Shown here: positions 1-12,422 of the stretch, piece by piece
Numbering within the stretch: position 1 is the stretch's first letter
Layout: every line of letters begins with the position of its first letter
Assembly: GCA_028023455.1 (NCBI GenBank)
Contig: JAQFVV010000144.1
Location: 250,001 to 314,000, forward strand
From: Epiperipatus broadwayi
Taxonomy: Eukaryota > Onychophora > Udeonychophora > Euonychophora > Peripatidae
Direction of reading: 5' to 3'
DNA length: 64,000 nucleotides
The notes under the pieces: generated by a model
What the model was told of the DNA's origin: nothing
Database searches by the model: none
What the model saw: only the letters and a program-made list of their open reading frames with translations
Program-made: the position numbers and the translations under genes

Positions 1-2253
1 AAATAACTTCCAAAACCCAATACTAAAGAAACAACGAAGATCTAAATTCATTTCAAGATGTTTTTTTTTAAAGTTTTCTTGCACAAATGATCTTGATAAC
101 ATACATCAATACTATACATTTATTTATTTGTTAAGATATAATATAGAGATCAGTATTATGTCTTTTCTGCATTTCAACAGATAACATTCATAAAAATAGC
201 ATATTAATAATTTAATGATGCTATATAATATACTCATAATCAAGCATTTGCATTAAAATAAATATTTAAAATATCCTTAGATGTTTTCAAAAACATTCAT
301 CAGTATTTATCAATTCTTTCACAAAATGCACTTGATAATTTTATCAATGGTTCATTCCACTGTTTAACATTAAATTCCAGCAATGTGAATTATTAATCTT
401 AAAGTACTAATTAGGACATACCTTTTCTTAAATAAAATAAAAGAAACAAAACTATCAAGCAAAAATGTAATTTAAATAATAATAAAAAAAATACCAATGA
501 TCTCATTATATTGCTAGATCATTCACGGCGATCTGTTTAAAACCATACATTAAAAAAAAACAATTATGATTGAAATTAGCCTTGTTCAGAAAATTACTTT
601 CTGAATATTTATTTGTTTTTTTTTTAAAAAACAATAATAAAGTTAATCTATTTTAAAATTAAATGTAAAATATAATAAGTTAGTTTTAAAATAAAAAAAA
701 TGTAATCTTCCAAATACTAATGTTAAACGTAATATTAAAAAATAATATTAATAAAGTTTAAAGTTCCGAAAGGATTTTTTTCTTTTTGCTCATAAGTTGA
801 ATTGCTTGTCAGGAATTTGCTTGTGAGGCAGCTCACTCCATTGCCTAGCTACAGTTGAACAGCACTGTGCTCAATTATATCTTTATCTTGGTGCCATATG
901 AAGGAATTTACAAATAACAACATTAACATGGAGTAAATCCAAGAAGAATATTAATAATCTGGAAGAAATAATTGTTCATTCCAGTTTTTTTTCTGAGCAT
1001 TTATTCAGGCATATAATATCTTCTTTAAATAACTTATGGATCCATTTATGAAAATATTTCTTATGTACATTTTCGGCCATTGTATAGAGCAAGTACATAT
1101 TGCAGTGAATATAATATAATTAATATTTGCATTTTCCATCAGTAAAATCATTAATAGTAGATATTATATAATGTAAGTTATTTATTTAATATATTTATCA
1201 GCAGACATATAATTATGAATTAAAATAAATGTTTTTTTTTAAAAAAAAAATAGAATTTTTTTTATCCTTTTAAACATATATCTTGCCATTTAATATCTTT
1301 CTTTTCAGGTATAAGGACAATTATATCATTCCAGCATTTATTAACTAATAATATTTTTTAATTTTTTAAAAAGACATCTCAGTTCATTAATTCCAAATAA
1401 ATTATGCTAAAATATAATTCATTTATTGATTTTTTCAATAGCAAATTATTTAAAAGGCATAAAAGAGATTCAAAATCATTTTCTTTAATTTGTCTCTAAA
1501 TACATTGTTCTTAAAACATAAGTCCATTTTGATTTTTTTAAAGACAAATCAAATATGAGTTATTTATTATCGATTGTAATAAAACAGACATTCATCATAC
1601 CATAATTTATTTTAAATTTAGTTTTAAAACATAGGTGCAGAGTCTTAATTTTTTTCTCTTTTCAAATTTAATATTACTAATAAGATTTGTAATGAATACC
1701 TGGTTCTTCTTAATTACCTCAAATAAACTAGTGGCATTGCAATATGATAAAGCCATTTGAAATAAGTAGTCACTCATTCCAAACATACTATCTATAAAAA
1801 TTACAACATTTTTACGTAAATCCACTCATTTTGTTGCAGTAATTTTTCTGATATTTGGTATTCATTTCCACAATATTTAAATAGCTACTATCATATTTCA
1901 TAGAATTGTTTAGGTCCTGAACTAAGTTTCAAGTAGACAAACTGATAGGAAACTTTGGTGTTTAGTGATTCATTATTTAAATAATTCTAATTCTAATTTT
2001 TAAAAATCCTTTCAAGTAAAATAATAATTTAAAATAAATTACTATTGTCACAATATAAAAAAAATATAGTTATAAATTTCAAACTAAATCCGTAAAACAC
2101 TGAAAATCTATGGAAAAAAACAATTAACTAGTGTGAAAAATCTGTCTAGATTAACTTCAATCTCACTTTTATACTGATTTTAATCCAATGATTTCATTGG
2201 TCATTGGTCAAAACTACTTGTACAAATCTACTAATTTACATAACCACATCAAT
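1..2253. other. AT-rich non-coding stretch
   Basis: No gene is recognised. The stretch is dominated by A/T homopolymers and short AT repeats, with stops frequent in all frames. A T-run followed directly by an A-run near 1231-1250 is one example of a motif that recurs across the window. A 72-residue minus-strand frame at 1607-1825 has low-complexity composition and no family resemblance, so I do not call it a gene. Confidence 0.7.
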
Positions 2254-2640
2254 ATATTAAGGCTATAACCATACGACTATGCGCCTAAAATGTGACAGTA
2301 GAGATCTCTACAAATCTAAACACAAGATTAACGACTTTAAAAGACAAGAGCAGCCAATCTAAACATATAGGTGAATCTAAAGCATTTTGATTTGAGAGCA
2401 TGAAGCTATTAATTACTTCACTGATTATGTCCACAATTTCTATTCAAACTAACATATGTGAAATCTTTCGATTTATAACAAGTCAGTATGAAGTTCTTAT
2501 AATTAGAAATCTTTTAAAACAATTTAAAGTTGTAATTAATAATTTTTAAAATGCATCCTCATTACATTTAGATTTGTAGAGGTCCCTACTGTCACATTTT
2601 AAGCATATAGTCTTAAGGTTATAGTCTTAATATATGTTAC
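2254..2640. repeat. Foldback element with roughly 68-bp arms
   Basis: The left arm (about 2254-2320) and right arm (about 2567-2635) are imperfect reverse complements. The left reads attaaggctataaccatacg and the right ends with the matching ttaaggttatagtcttaat. Both share the block around agatttgtagag and its complement. Weaker complementarity continues inwards, leaving a spacer of under 250 bases. The layout suits a decayed MITE or foldback element. No transposase frame is present and I could not fix a target-site duplication. Confidence 0.7.
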
Positions 2641-4599
2641 ATACATAATGAGTATGTGCTTTACAAATTATTAATTATACCTACATCCATATGATTTTCA
2701 AAATTAAATTATAAAACTATGAGTCATCAATATTAAATATTATCAAATTATTTAATGTCTTCAATATTAAATATTTTTATCTAAAAAACTAAATATCTTT
2801 ATTAAAACAATTTTTAATATTTAAATAACCTGACATTGATTTTAAAATAAATTATTATACTTACATAAAATAATATTAATTTTAAATATTATTTTTCTAA
2901 CATTATTTACTACACTTTATTATGTATCAAATTTTGTTAACAAGTTAAAACAAGTTTTCTTTCCTTAACTTTTTGAAAGCTCACATATTCACACACAATC
3001 ACCTAATCATGTGATCCTTTCAGCACCTTTTAAATTAGTATTAAATTTACTTATCATTTTAAATAATATTTGAAACCAAAATTAATTATCTTTAAAGTAT
3101 ATAAAATATTTATCACTGTAATTAAGCTATTCCATCATTATAGTATCTTTAAATATAATAAATAAAAATTAATATTATCTTAAATAATTTATTGTATCAT
3201 TTTATATTTAATTCATTTCAAAATGAGTTCAAACTATATAATATATCTTTACAAGATCCTTTCTACTGAGTTTGAATCCCTGCTATCTATAACATTTAAA
3301 TTATATGTTAGAAAATAATTCAAATTAAAAATTTTTTTCAATACAACTACTTTTCAAACACTACCTAATGGGCTATACCTATTGTAAAAGTACAATACCA
3401 ACTAGATTAATATGTAAAATATTGTAGATACTTGCTTTTTTATTTATAAATAAATGTTATTATTTTTTTGAAGAAACTAATATAATGAGATTTGTATTAA
3501 GGTTGCTTTGGCATCTTAATTTCATTACAGAGATGTCTGACATTCTGTTTCCAATGTTTCTTCTCCAAATCTTTCTTATTTATTTTTCATAATCTCAGAA
3601 CTATTTTCACTCTAAAATAATCAGTCTTTTTTTTCTTCCAACACATCTTTTATAATCTTTTTGCATTTAAATAGTTTCTTAATCAAATTTCTTTTTCTAA
3701 TCAGAGCAGAAAGACTCTTATATAGTTTATATTATATGTACATTTTAAAATGATGTAGTTTTAATTTTTTGCATTTAAATATTATTTCTTTATTATATAT
3801 ATATTTGATTATCCATAGATTAGCAACATTTTATAGGTATCTAATGTTTGTAGAAGTTTTTGTCACAAAAAAATTGATGGATTAATAAATAATTATTTCA
3901 GACATTATGGCAATGTTCCTCATTGTAATTATATAAAACTATTGCTTTAAGTAAAAATATGGATACTTTTGTCATATTGATCTACATTTTATTCATTTAA
4001 TAGAGCAAATGATATAAGAAGGATTGTTTTTTTTAATTCTATGTACTTGATAAGTTGCATATTCTCACTGTTTTCTTTTAAACATTTTGTACTAAGATAT
4101 TGAAATAGGAAAAAGTTTATTTTTATAATTGCTGTTTTTTTTAAATTTGATTTTTAATCTACTAGTAGCTATTATTGTATGAATATAGAATTACTTTGCA
4201 TCTTTTTGATGAAAATGATTTATTAAAAATTTATGACAGTGTCTCAAATTATTGTGTTTAAGAGTTAGCAACATGTGGCTAGGTACCATTACTGATTAAT
4301 TGCCAGTTAGTTATATGGGCATGTCTTTGGGAAACAACTTAAATTATTTCACTTGTATAATACATGCCCCCCCCCCTATATGAATGGAAAAAAAATAATT
4401 TAAATTTTTAAAATAATTTTATAATTAAATTTATTGAGGAATTTACCGTTGAAATTTATTTCATTAGATTTACTGAGCTTAATTAATTATCTAATAAACG
4501 AATATGTGTTTATATGATTTTTTTTTCTTTAAAAATAATTTTTGCTTTAAATGTACTTACTCTCAAGGAATTATGTTCTAATTTATTATGGAATTTATT
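2641..4599. other. AT-rich non-coding stretch
   Basis: No gene is seen. The only compositional oddity is a run of ten C residues at 4367-4376 inside otherwise AT-rich DNA. Confidence 0.65.
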
Positions 4600-4920
4600 A
4601 AATTGTTAAAATTGCTTTTTTAATGTAAATATTAAAGAGCTGAATAATGCAGAATTTAATCTTGGAGTATAATAAGTATTGATGGTACCTGGGTTGGTTA
4701 GGGTCCAGCTGCTTGAAAAAAAAAATCGAAGTCTCTTGAAAATAATTTTATTTGGATTGAATTCAAAGGTCATAAGAAAGGCAGGGATTGCGCTACCTTG
4801 TACCACTAAGTTCTTGACTATGAAGATGTATAAAAATCTATTTAATTCGAAAATGCTAATTATCTTAAACAATGAAGATAAGTATGGATGACTAGAAATA
4901 GTGGCGAATGTCATAACAGT
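4600..4920. other. Unrecognised higher-complexity segment
   Basis: This segment is less AT-rich than its surroundings and is open on both strands: 102 codons on minus at 4606-4914 and 70 on plus at 4679-4891. Neither product matches a family I recognise. Overlapping open frames on both strands usually mean that stop codons are depleted by composition. It may be a decayed repeat; there is no second copy in the window. Confidence 0.35.
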
Positions 4921-5644
4921 GAAAAGTTGTCATCTATACAAATAACATTCTGGAGAAATTTAATCTATAACTTATTAAGTGTTGACTACAAATATTTAAG
5001 ATGTAAACATTTATAAACATTCACGCATCCATACCTACTCCTGTTTCTTCAGACACATGTATAAATTTAAATTATTACAATGTATATATAGAAAAAAATC
5101 ATTGCTTTACAATTAATACTTACTGATCTTTCAGAAAAGCAAAAAAAAAAAAAAAATCTCTTTAATGTCAGATATTTTTTATTTTTAAAAAGATTAAAAT
5201 ATATTTTTAGGCAGTTTATGATTTTTTTTTTCCATTCATGGACATGATTATTCAATCACAGAAAAATGAGAATTGGTTTACGATTTACACTTCTAATTTT
5301 GTGATGTTTTTTTTTTTTTAAAAAAAGATTTTTACTTATAAATTTAGATGTTATTATTTTATTATTTAGAAAATGTTATTATGTATCTTAGAAACGAAGA
5401 AATAACTTTAATGCCTACATTAAGAATGATATAAAAGAAGCAATAAAATAATATTATTAATTTTAAATAAAAGAAAATCTATTTAATAAAATTAAGCATT
5501 ACACAATTATTTAAATTAAAATGTATTATAATGAATATTTAATCTTAGATGCGATAAAAAGTTTAAGGATTTTGCATGATCACAATATACCTAAGCTAAT
5601 TGACTTTTGGTTATTCTTTACCACAGATAGACAGATACAAAGAC
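4921..5644. other. AT-rich non-coding stretch
   Basis: No gene is recognised. A long T-run switching to an A-run lies near 5308-5327. Short frames at 5067-5255 and 5521-5712 are low complexity and judged to be chance. Confidence 0.6.
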
Positions 5645-6120
5645 ATATAAACATATATATATATACTTTTTTAAATATACTTAAAACTTCTATTTCATCA
5701 CATTCTACTTGAAACATATCATTTATCTTTTTTATATATCTTATGTCATATGTTTCAGAAATGTGTGATGGAATAGAATTTTGAAATATAAGTAAAAATA
5801 TATTAATGAATTTAAACTTAAATATATCTAAAAATGTGTATATGAAATTATAACTTAAGCTTTGTATGGCTTGCTCACTTGAAAAAATGAAGTGGATACT
5901 TAAAAAATGCATCGATAGTAAGAGAGATTGGTCAAACTTCTGGATTCATGAAAGGTTGTGATAGAATTGAGCTTAAAAGTGAAAGTTGCACTAATAAAAA
6001 CAAAACTTTGGATATATATATAATTTTTTAAATATATTTAAAACTTCTATTCTGACACTTCCAACTTGAAACATATGAATAAAGACATCCGAAAAGGATA
6101 AATGACGCTTGCGATGCATT
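5645..6120. repeat. Diverged inverted repeat plus a direct partial copy
   Basis: About 5650-5725 (through ttaaaacttctatttcatca and cttgaaacatatcatt) reappears as its reverse complement at about 5735-5810. A further direct copy (taaaacttctattctgacac, then cttgaaacatatgaa) lies at about 6025-6080. The repeat accounts for the small overlapping frames at 5521-5912. Termini are not clear enough to assign a class. Confidence 0.6.
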
Positions 6121-6399
6121 TCTAACTAAATCAGCATCTTTCCATTGATACAAATTACAAACTTTTGAATTGAATTAATGATACCATATAGTATTAATAA
6201 AAATAGATATATAAATAATTACTACAATTTGAATTACAAAGGTCAAAATTTTTAAATTTATGCAGTCACATCTATAACACAACTACTTTTTCTAAATATA
6301 TTATTGATAAAATAGGTGGTGTCAAAACTGTGAGTGCAAAAAGTTTGACACTTTTCATTCAAACTGTAACATTTTGATATTGATAAATATTGAAGGAAT

Positions 6400-6495
6400 G
6401 ATGAAATCATGTGTAAGAGATTGTGATTCAGGCCAACTGAAGAGTGCTGATTTAGCATGAAATGCAATTTGGAGATTATTTATCTTTTTCGGATG
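6400..6495 (+). repeat. Family B fragment with decayed hammerhead motif
   Basis: The segment matches the hammerhead part of family B (main array at 33985-35754), with the shared block tttagcatgaaat and the downstream attatttatctttttc. The box CTGAAGA at 6437-6443 fits CUGANGA. Stem II, GTGCTgatttAGCAT, pairs with a G-U closing pair, and GAAA follows at 6459-6462. The stem III/cleavage region is altered, so the CCAA/TTGG stem cannot form next to a proper NUH site. This looks like an inactive old copy. Confidence 0.6.
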
Positions 6496-8973
6496 TTTTT
6501 ATTTATATGTATCAAAAATGTGCTGAGAAAAATATATTTGGGTTAAAATGACATGATAATATCTAGTCTAGAAGTAATCATGATCATTAATATATCTAAA
6601 ATAGATAGTGTTAAAATGTGAGTACAAAAAGATATGGATCAAATTGTAATCACTTTTTAACAGTCGGAAATTAAATTTATTGCTGCAAATTCTGTAAACC
6701 TTTCTTTCCAAATGTTTGCCTTTTAATAAAACTATTCAATTGATAAAATTCTTAAATAATTTTTAAATAAAATTTTTATTTCGTACGATCTTTCCACATA
6801 TGGATAAAAATCTACCACATGAATCTAATTGAATCAAGCAATCTGCTATTGCTTTTACAAAAAAAAAAATGTGCTTTTCTTATTTTTATTTCATGTATTT
6901 AATTTTTCTTATAAATAAATTCTGCATTTTAATTATTTATAAAATATTGCAATATTTTCTTGCAATGGCAATATACATTGAATTCAAACATATGTAATTT
7001 ATTTGTTATTTTATTTTGCATTTTGAATTTAATGTGATGCATTTAAGTATCATCTGGGTTTTTCATTAGTGTTTATTTGATTTTAATGTAAAATTAGTCT
7101 CGCATTCTTTGTAATTAAAAAATTTACCTTTTATTTTATCCATTATTATGGTACAGCAGATACTAATATCATTGCTTAGAATTGATCATCTGATTATAAG
7201 ATTTTGAAGATAATATACATACAATAAAATGTTTAATAATATAACACTGCAATTATTTTATTATTGTTTAGAATGTCAATATGTAAATATTGATTTGCAG
7301 CATTACTGAAATTGTGGTTTACAAAATAACAAACAAGGTTTTATTAAAATACAATTTTGGTTAGAAATTCTTTATCATTGTAAATTAGTGATTTCTTTTA
7401 CACTTTGTGTTAAAAACCAAATGATATTAGATTTAAGGTTTTTTTTATACATTGTGTTTTTTACACCCATGAAATAATTTATAGATTACTTTATCAACAG
7501 TGATTTATTAATCAAAGTTAAATTTTAACATGGTAAAAAAAGTAAATAGTATAGTTTTTATTTATAATACAAACTCTTTTTAAAAATATACTTTGATTAA
7601 GATACTTAAGTAGTTTATAATTAAAAAACATTATATTGAAAAATAGAATATTTATATTTAAATGAAAGATATTTAGTAAATATTTGTCATTATTAAGCTC
7701 ATCAATTTGATATCAGTGACAATCATGTGATAGGCTTTTATTGCATTGATAGAGTTCATCTATCTATTTATTATGATTACCCTTTTTTTTTCACATTGAG
7801 CCTTTCTGGTCATTATATATTTTCCTAATGAATTATTCTGTTGCAGATTCTATTAAAACTTTTAAAATATTTTCATTTTTTGGAAATCTATTGTATATTA
7901 TGAATTTTAAAAACTCATTTTTATTATTGTATACTATATTCAGTATTCAAATAGGAATATGTGATGTTTTTAAAGTCAAGGATCATAGGAAAAAAAATAC
8001 TGAAAAGGGAATAAAAACTTGATTGAATGATTTATTTCTCAGAATGTAATATGACATTCAAGTATAGGAAATAACAAAGCCAAGCTGAAATTTATGGAGC
8101 TTTTGAGTCCATCATTCTATCATTGCACTCAACTGTGCAGGGCAAAATAAAAATGAAATAAAAACAATGAAGTCCTTTCATTCATACATCTATATTTGTT
8201 TATTTTATGCCAAAACTCTAAATGTAATGGGTTATTAACTTTAGAACAAGTCTTGCTGATATAATTCTGCCATTGGCCATATTTTGGAGGCTCTTTGTTA
8301 AATTCTGGACACCTCTTTGAATTTTTTTTTTTGTGAATTATTATTTTTTAAGTTATTTGGTTTGTTCTTTCTTTAAATATTAATTAACCCTAGGACATCC
8401 TTAAATGTTTTTTTTTAAAAAGAGGCTAAACTACTTAAGCATTAAAAGTCTAAGTGAAAATGAACATTTATTAAAGAAATTAAGAGAAGAAAATGGATTT
8501 GAAATGAACATATTCTTACATTCAGAGAATTAATGCTGAAGGATATTCAACTCAAATTTTATGTAAAGTGCAAAGCAACAATCAATGGTCAATTATAAAA
8601 TGCACATTAAAGTAGTAATAATAGAAAAAAAAACTCATCATAGAACAAAATGATACAGAGGTATGAAGAAAAGGAAAAAAAATTAAGAAGAGAATCATGA
8701 TACATGGTTTATGCAGTGAGATTACAAATTGTATTTTTATTTTAAATCTTTATGGAATTGATTGAAATCACGAAGAAAGATATTCTTATTCATAAAATCC
8801 TTATTGTATATGTAGTTATCCAAAATATGGCAGAAAACCTAAGAGCATCTGAATGACAAGCAATTAGATTTAGAGATCTCTGTAATTTAATACAATATAG
8901 AAAAGGATTGGAGGATATACTTGAAAGTAAACCTGAGATAATAATAAATTTGGAAATGATCATATATATATAT
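6496..8973. other. AT-rich non-coding stretch with a short direct repeat
   Basis: A 35-base module (aaaataggtggtgtcaaaac at 6309 onward) recurs diverged at about 6598-6632, so repeat DNA continues past the hammerhead fragment. Beyond 6.7 kb I see no gene. The 64-codon frame at 7828-8022 is low complexity. From 8.44 to 8.96 kb the plus strand is purine-rich with many lysine/glutamate codons but too many stops to call. Confidence 0.5.
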
Positions 8974-9027
8974 ATTATAACATTTTCCGTCTTTCTAGGC
9001 CTCTACACGCTAATATAAACTGCGCGC

Positions 9028-9104
9028 GAGTTGATCAAGCTATGTCAAAAAGAAGAAAGTTATATTTCTATTCTAAAAACATAGCTATATTTCCTGATCA
9101 ACTC
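9028..9104. repeat. Hairpin inside the LTR-like repeat
   Basis: GAGTTGATCA-AGCTATGT at 9028-9045 is mirrored by ACATAGCT (9079-9086) and TGATCAACTC (9095-9104), with an 8-base bulge between the two 3' parts. The right copy keeps the same hairpin at about 11118-11194. It sits near the 3' end of the repeat on the minus strand, where a stable RNA stem could serve RNA packaging, 3'-end formation or template switching. That role is inference. Confidence 0.7.
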
Positions 9105-9590
9105 GGCCTATTAATTGTTGAGAATTATGTTATCGATGAATGGGCACCAGGACTATTTATTCTAAAGAGTCCGCTGAAGTCGTCAAATAACGTCTCACGA
9201 ATAAAAAAAAATAAAAATGTTTTTAAACTAATCGGTATTGCATCATACCGTAACGAGAATTATTTTTTTTTGAGATTATTATTCCTGGGCTTATTCAAAC
9301 ATATTGGCAAAGGTAAATTACGTTCTTAAATCTTATTAAACTAATAATAAATTTAATAATAATAACTATTATTAATAACGCACAAATGAAAATTGCTATT
9401 AGAAATATTTTTTATTCTAATAGATTAAAAAAAAAAGGTTGAAGGCAATTATTTATCAAATAAATTGGAGAGAACATATTTAATTCAGATGTGAAATATT
9501 AATAAAATAAATAACAGTTAAACAATTAAAAATTCTTGGTTAAATAAGAGTCTCTTGATCAATTAAATTAAAGTCACTATCGGGATCCTT

Positions 9591-9806
9591 TTATACGTAT
9601 ATTTTTAAGAATTGTTTGCGAATGCTTAAATTTGTCACAATCAGGATAATGAAGCATAACTTACCGGTAAGTTTTAGTGAATTCATGATGGTTGTAGATA
9701 ACTGTGCATAGTTTTTCAGGGTTAACATGAGCTCACGGCCATTGATTATAAATTGATCTTGGTGCTGGTTCCATAGGCTAGTCATGTAAGCTTCTCTGGT
9801 GTCCAT
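9591..9806 (-). CDS. Short leader ORF in LTR-like repeat, splice donor inside
   Basis: The minus-strand frame starts at an ATG (9806) about 140 bases downstream of the TATA box and begins MDTREAYMTSLWNQHQDQF. The sequence ACCG|GTAAGT (donor at 9659-9664 on the minus strand) would end the coding exon after about 49 codons. Beyond it the frame is AT-rich and hydrophobic, as in an intron read through. An acceptor-like tttag precedes the frame, so it could equally be an internal exon. The same frame in the right repeat is broken by TAG. I do not recognise the product. Codon complexity is well above the surroundings. Confidence 0.35.
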   Translation of the reverse strand: MDTREAYMTSLWNQHQDQFIINGRELMLTLKNYAQLSTTIMNSLKLTGKLCFIILIVTNLSIRKQFLKIYV

Positions 9807-9945
9807 TGGTAATGATATCAGCTAAATCTCTGGTCTACTCTCGTATGAAGAACTTTTTCATCGTAGAGTGGTCTGGATTCTTTAATCCAAAACCAACCAA
9901 AAGAATATCAGGCAAACCAAGACGTTCTTCCAACCGAACCCCTCC

Positions 9946-9953
9946 TTTTTATA
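9946..9953 (-). promoter_or_regulatory. TATA box in left LTR-like repeat
   Basis: The minus strand reads CTAGTATAAAAAGGAGGGG, a strong TATA box with GC-rich flanks. It lies about 370 bases from the 5' end of the repeat and roughly 140 upstream of the leader ATG. This matches a U3 core promoter. Transcription would start about 25-30 bases downstream, near 9915-9920. Confidence 0.6.
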
Positions 9954-10386
9954 CTAGAGGTCCAGTTTTCAGACTTCTGCACATGCTATTATCATGGCGT
10001 TTTGTGTTTATAATCTTATACAGTCTTTATCATTTTTCAATTACTAAGTTTTCATTTTTCATCAAGTTTTTCAGCCATCTTTAATTAGCTATACTTTTCT
10101 CTTAGCTTATCTTTTTTTTTACTTTTGGAATTCTTTTGTTCTCTCCAATTCTACTTTTATTTCTAATTACATTAAAAAAATATGAAAGAATAATTTAACT
10201 ATCATTGTACGTTATTTTTTTTTTTAAAAAAAATTAGTCAAAAAAAAAATCGAAATTTACTTTTATTTTTTTAGCTTTTACCAAATGCCAATATATTTGC
10301 AACGTATATAAATAAACGTTACAAAACCACCAGCTTCAGGAGATGAGAATAAAATAGGGGTTTACACTAATTTTATTCTTAAGTTT

Positions 10387-10770
10387 TTAAAATTCATATT
10401 CATGTTTTTTTTTTTTTTGTATTAACGTGCTGATATGTTGTGTAGACTCATTCAACAAGCGACGTTTGGCTTTAACGCCCACTTTTAGGTCTAACACGGC
10501 GGGAATGGAAAATATTTCACATTCATCTATGTCCTTTCCACTTAAGTGTAATAGTAATGATAAGAAGCCCAAGTTATAAGCACTAACAAGCATTGCTCAT
10601 CATTTTGAATCTTACAGGCTCGCGGCAACTTGGTCCAACTTGATCCGCCTTCCCCTTTATTGGGATCAATGCTAGAAATAGTCTGATGGGCATATAAAGG
10701 TGGTCTTATGTTAATATACTGCATACTAGGACTCGGGACTATGTTTTTCCCCTCTTCAGTAACCGCCTAC
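10387..10770 (-). pseudogene. Decayed coding region in element core
   Basis: Two overlapping minus-strand frames have clearly more complex codon use than the surroundings. The first runs from about 10770 to 10542, entering at VTEEGKNIVPSPSMQYINI and passing through RPPLYAHQTI. The second, 10593-10387, includes LSGKDIDECEIF and DLKVGVKAKRRLLNES. They overlap around 10560, as if one coding region had shifted frame or been spliced. A gggtag just upstream could be a splice acceptor. I recognise no domain. A gag-like remnant of the element or a captured host exon are both possible. Confidence 0.35.
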
Positions 10771-11063
10771 CCGGTCAAATACTTGTGACACGTCTACATC
10801 AGCCACAATCGTGTTTTATTTTTTTAGACATATCAAAAAAAATATACATATATTTTTTTTCTTTCTGGAAGTCATATTAAAAAAATATTTTTTATATTTT
10901 AATAATCCGGGTTTAATTAGTTAGTTAGTTTTTATAATTTTTTTTTAAACTACTATTTATTTTCCGGCTGTGAGTTTTTTTTGGGTCGACATTGTAACGT
11001 TCTTTATCATTACAACTTATCTCAGGTTGTGGTTGTTAAATTGAAGTCCGAGTTGGGTAAGCC

Positions 11064-12422
11064 ATTATAACGTTTTCCATATTTTTAGGCCTCTACACGC
11101 TAATATAAACTGCGCGTGAGTTGATCAAGCTATGTCAAAAAGAAGAAAGTTATATTTCTATTCTAAAAACATAGCTATATTTCCTGATCAACTCGGCCTA
11201 TTAATTGTTGAGAATTATGCTATCGACGAAATCAGCTTTTAATTTATTTAATATGGGCACCAGGACTTTTTATTCTAAAGAGTCCGCTGAAGTCATCAAA
11301 TAACGTCTCACGAATAAAAAAAATAAAAATGTTTTTAAACTAATTGGTATTGCATCATACCGTAACAAGAATTATTTTTTTTTGAGATTATTATTCCTGG
11401 GCTTATTCAAACATATTGGCAAAGGTAAATTACGTTCTTAAATCTTATTAAACTAATAATAAATTTAATAATAATAACTATTATTAATAATGCACAAATG
11501 AAAATTGGTATTAGAAATATTTTTTTATTCTAATAGATTAAAAAAAAAGTTTGAAGGCAATTATTTATCAAATAAATTGGAGAGAACACATTTAATTCAG
11601 ATGGAAATATTAATAAAATAAATAATAGTTAAACAATTAAAAAGTTCTTGGTTAAATAAGAGAGTCTTGATCAATTAAATTAAAGTCACTATCGGGATCC
11701 TTTTATACGTATATTTTTAAGAATTGTTTGCGAACGCTTAAATTTGTCACAATCAGGATAATGAAGCATAACTTACCGGTAAGTTTTAGTGAATTCATGA
11801 TGGTTGTAGATAACTATGCATAGTTTGTTGGGGTTAACATGAGCTCACGGTCATTGATTATAAATTGATCTTGGTGCTGGTTCCATAGGCTAGTCGCGTA
11901 AGCTTCTCTGGTGTCCATCGGTAATGATGTCAGCTAAAGCTCCGGTCTACTCTCATATGAAGAACTTTTTCATCGTAGAGTGGTCTGGATTCTTTAATTC
12001 AAAACCAACCAAAAGAATATCAGGCAAACCAAGACATTCCTCCAACCGAACCCCTCCTTTTTATACTAGAGGTCCAGTTTTCAGACTTCTGCGCATGCTA
12101 TTATCATGGCGTTTTGTGTTTATAATCTTATACAGTCTTTATCATTTTTTAATTACTAAGTTCTCATTTTTCATCAAGTTTTTCGGCCATCTTTAATTAG
12201 CTATACTTTTCTCTTAGCTTATCTTTTTTTTTACTTTTGGAATTCTTTTGTTCTCTCCAATTCTACTTTTATTTCTAATTACATTAAAAAAATACGAAAG
12301 AATAATTTAACTATCATTGTAGGTTTTTTTTTTTTTAAAAAAAATTAGTGAAAAAAAAATCTAAGTTTTTTAGCTTTTACCAAATGCCAATATATTTGCA
12401 ACGTATATAAATAAACGTTACA
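11064..12422 (-). repeat. 5' LTR-like direct repeat (right copy)
   Basis: This is the upstream copy in minus orientation, beginning TGTAACG at 12422. It matches the left repeat, with an approximately 20-base insertion near 11230-11250 that breaks the antisense open frame. The core joins at 11063 with ATGGCTTACCCAAC; a TGG three bases inside would be where a primer-binding site starts, but the following bases do not match a tRNA 3' end I recognise. Confidence 0.6.
12058..12065 (-). promoter_or_regulatory. TATA box in right LTR-like repeat
   Basis: This is the same TATAAAAAGGAGGGG context as in the left copy, facing minus and so directed into the element core. It would be the active promoter if the element is transcribed. 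Confidence 0.6.

Larger units (their letters stand above)
8974..10323 (-). repeat. 3' LTR-like direct repeat (left copy)
   Basis: This copy pairs with 11064-12422 along its whole length, with scattered substitutions and small indels. The right copy carries about 20 extra bases near 11230-11250. On the minus strand the order is: 5' end at 10323, about 370 bases to a TATA box, a leader with a splice-donor-like sequence, then a hairpin-containing tail. A plus-strand frame at 9042-9329 and another at 9806-10084 run antisense to this order and are treated as chance. Confidence 0.6.
8974..12422 (-). mobile_element. LTR-retrotransposon-like element, internally deleted
   Basis: Two direct repeats (8974-10323 and 11064-12422) enclose a unique core of about 740 bases. 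Read on the minus strand, each repeat starts TGTAACGTTTATTT and ends AAACGTTATAAT (one copy AAATGTTATAAT). This is a short imperfect terminal inversion, and TGTAAC starts are common in Ty3/gypsy-type LTRs. Each repeat has a TATA box facing minus. The outer ends abut (TA)n tracts on both sides, which fits insertion into TA-repeat DNA. The core is far too short for gag-pol and shows no protease, reverse transcriptase or integrase motif. No convincing primer-binding site or polypurine tract is visible. The alternative is a 2.09-kb-period tandem duplication of an unknown sequence; the matching outer ends and TATA boxes favour an LTR element. Confidence 0.55.

Noticed and set aside
9042-9329. 95-codon plus-strand frame in the LTR-like repeat
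   Set aside because: It overlaps the repeat's hairpin, runs antisense to the TATA boxes, and is broken in the right repeat copy by the roughly 20-base insertion.
9806-10084. 90-92-codon plus-strand frames at 9806-10084 and 11924-12196, conserved in both repeats
   Set aside because: They run antisense through the TATA box and leader; conservation follows from the duplication. No family resemblance.
11040-11066. Primer-binding site adjacent to the 5' LTR-like repeat
   Set aside because: TGG is present three bases inside, but the next bases do not complement a tRNA 3' end I recognise.
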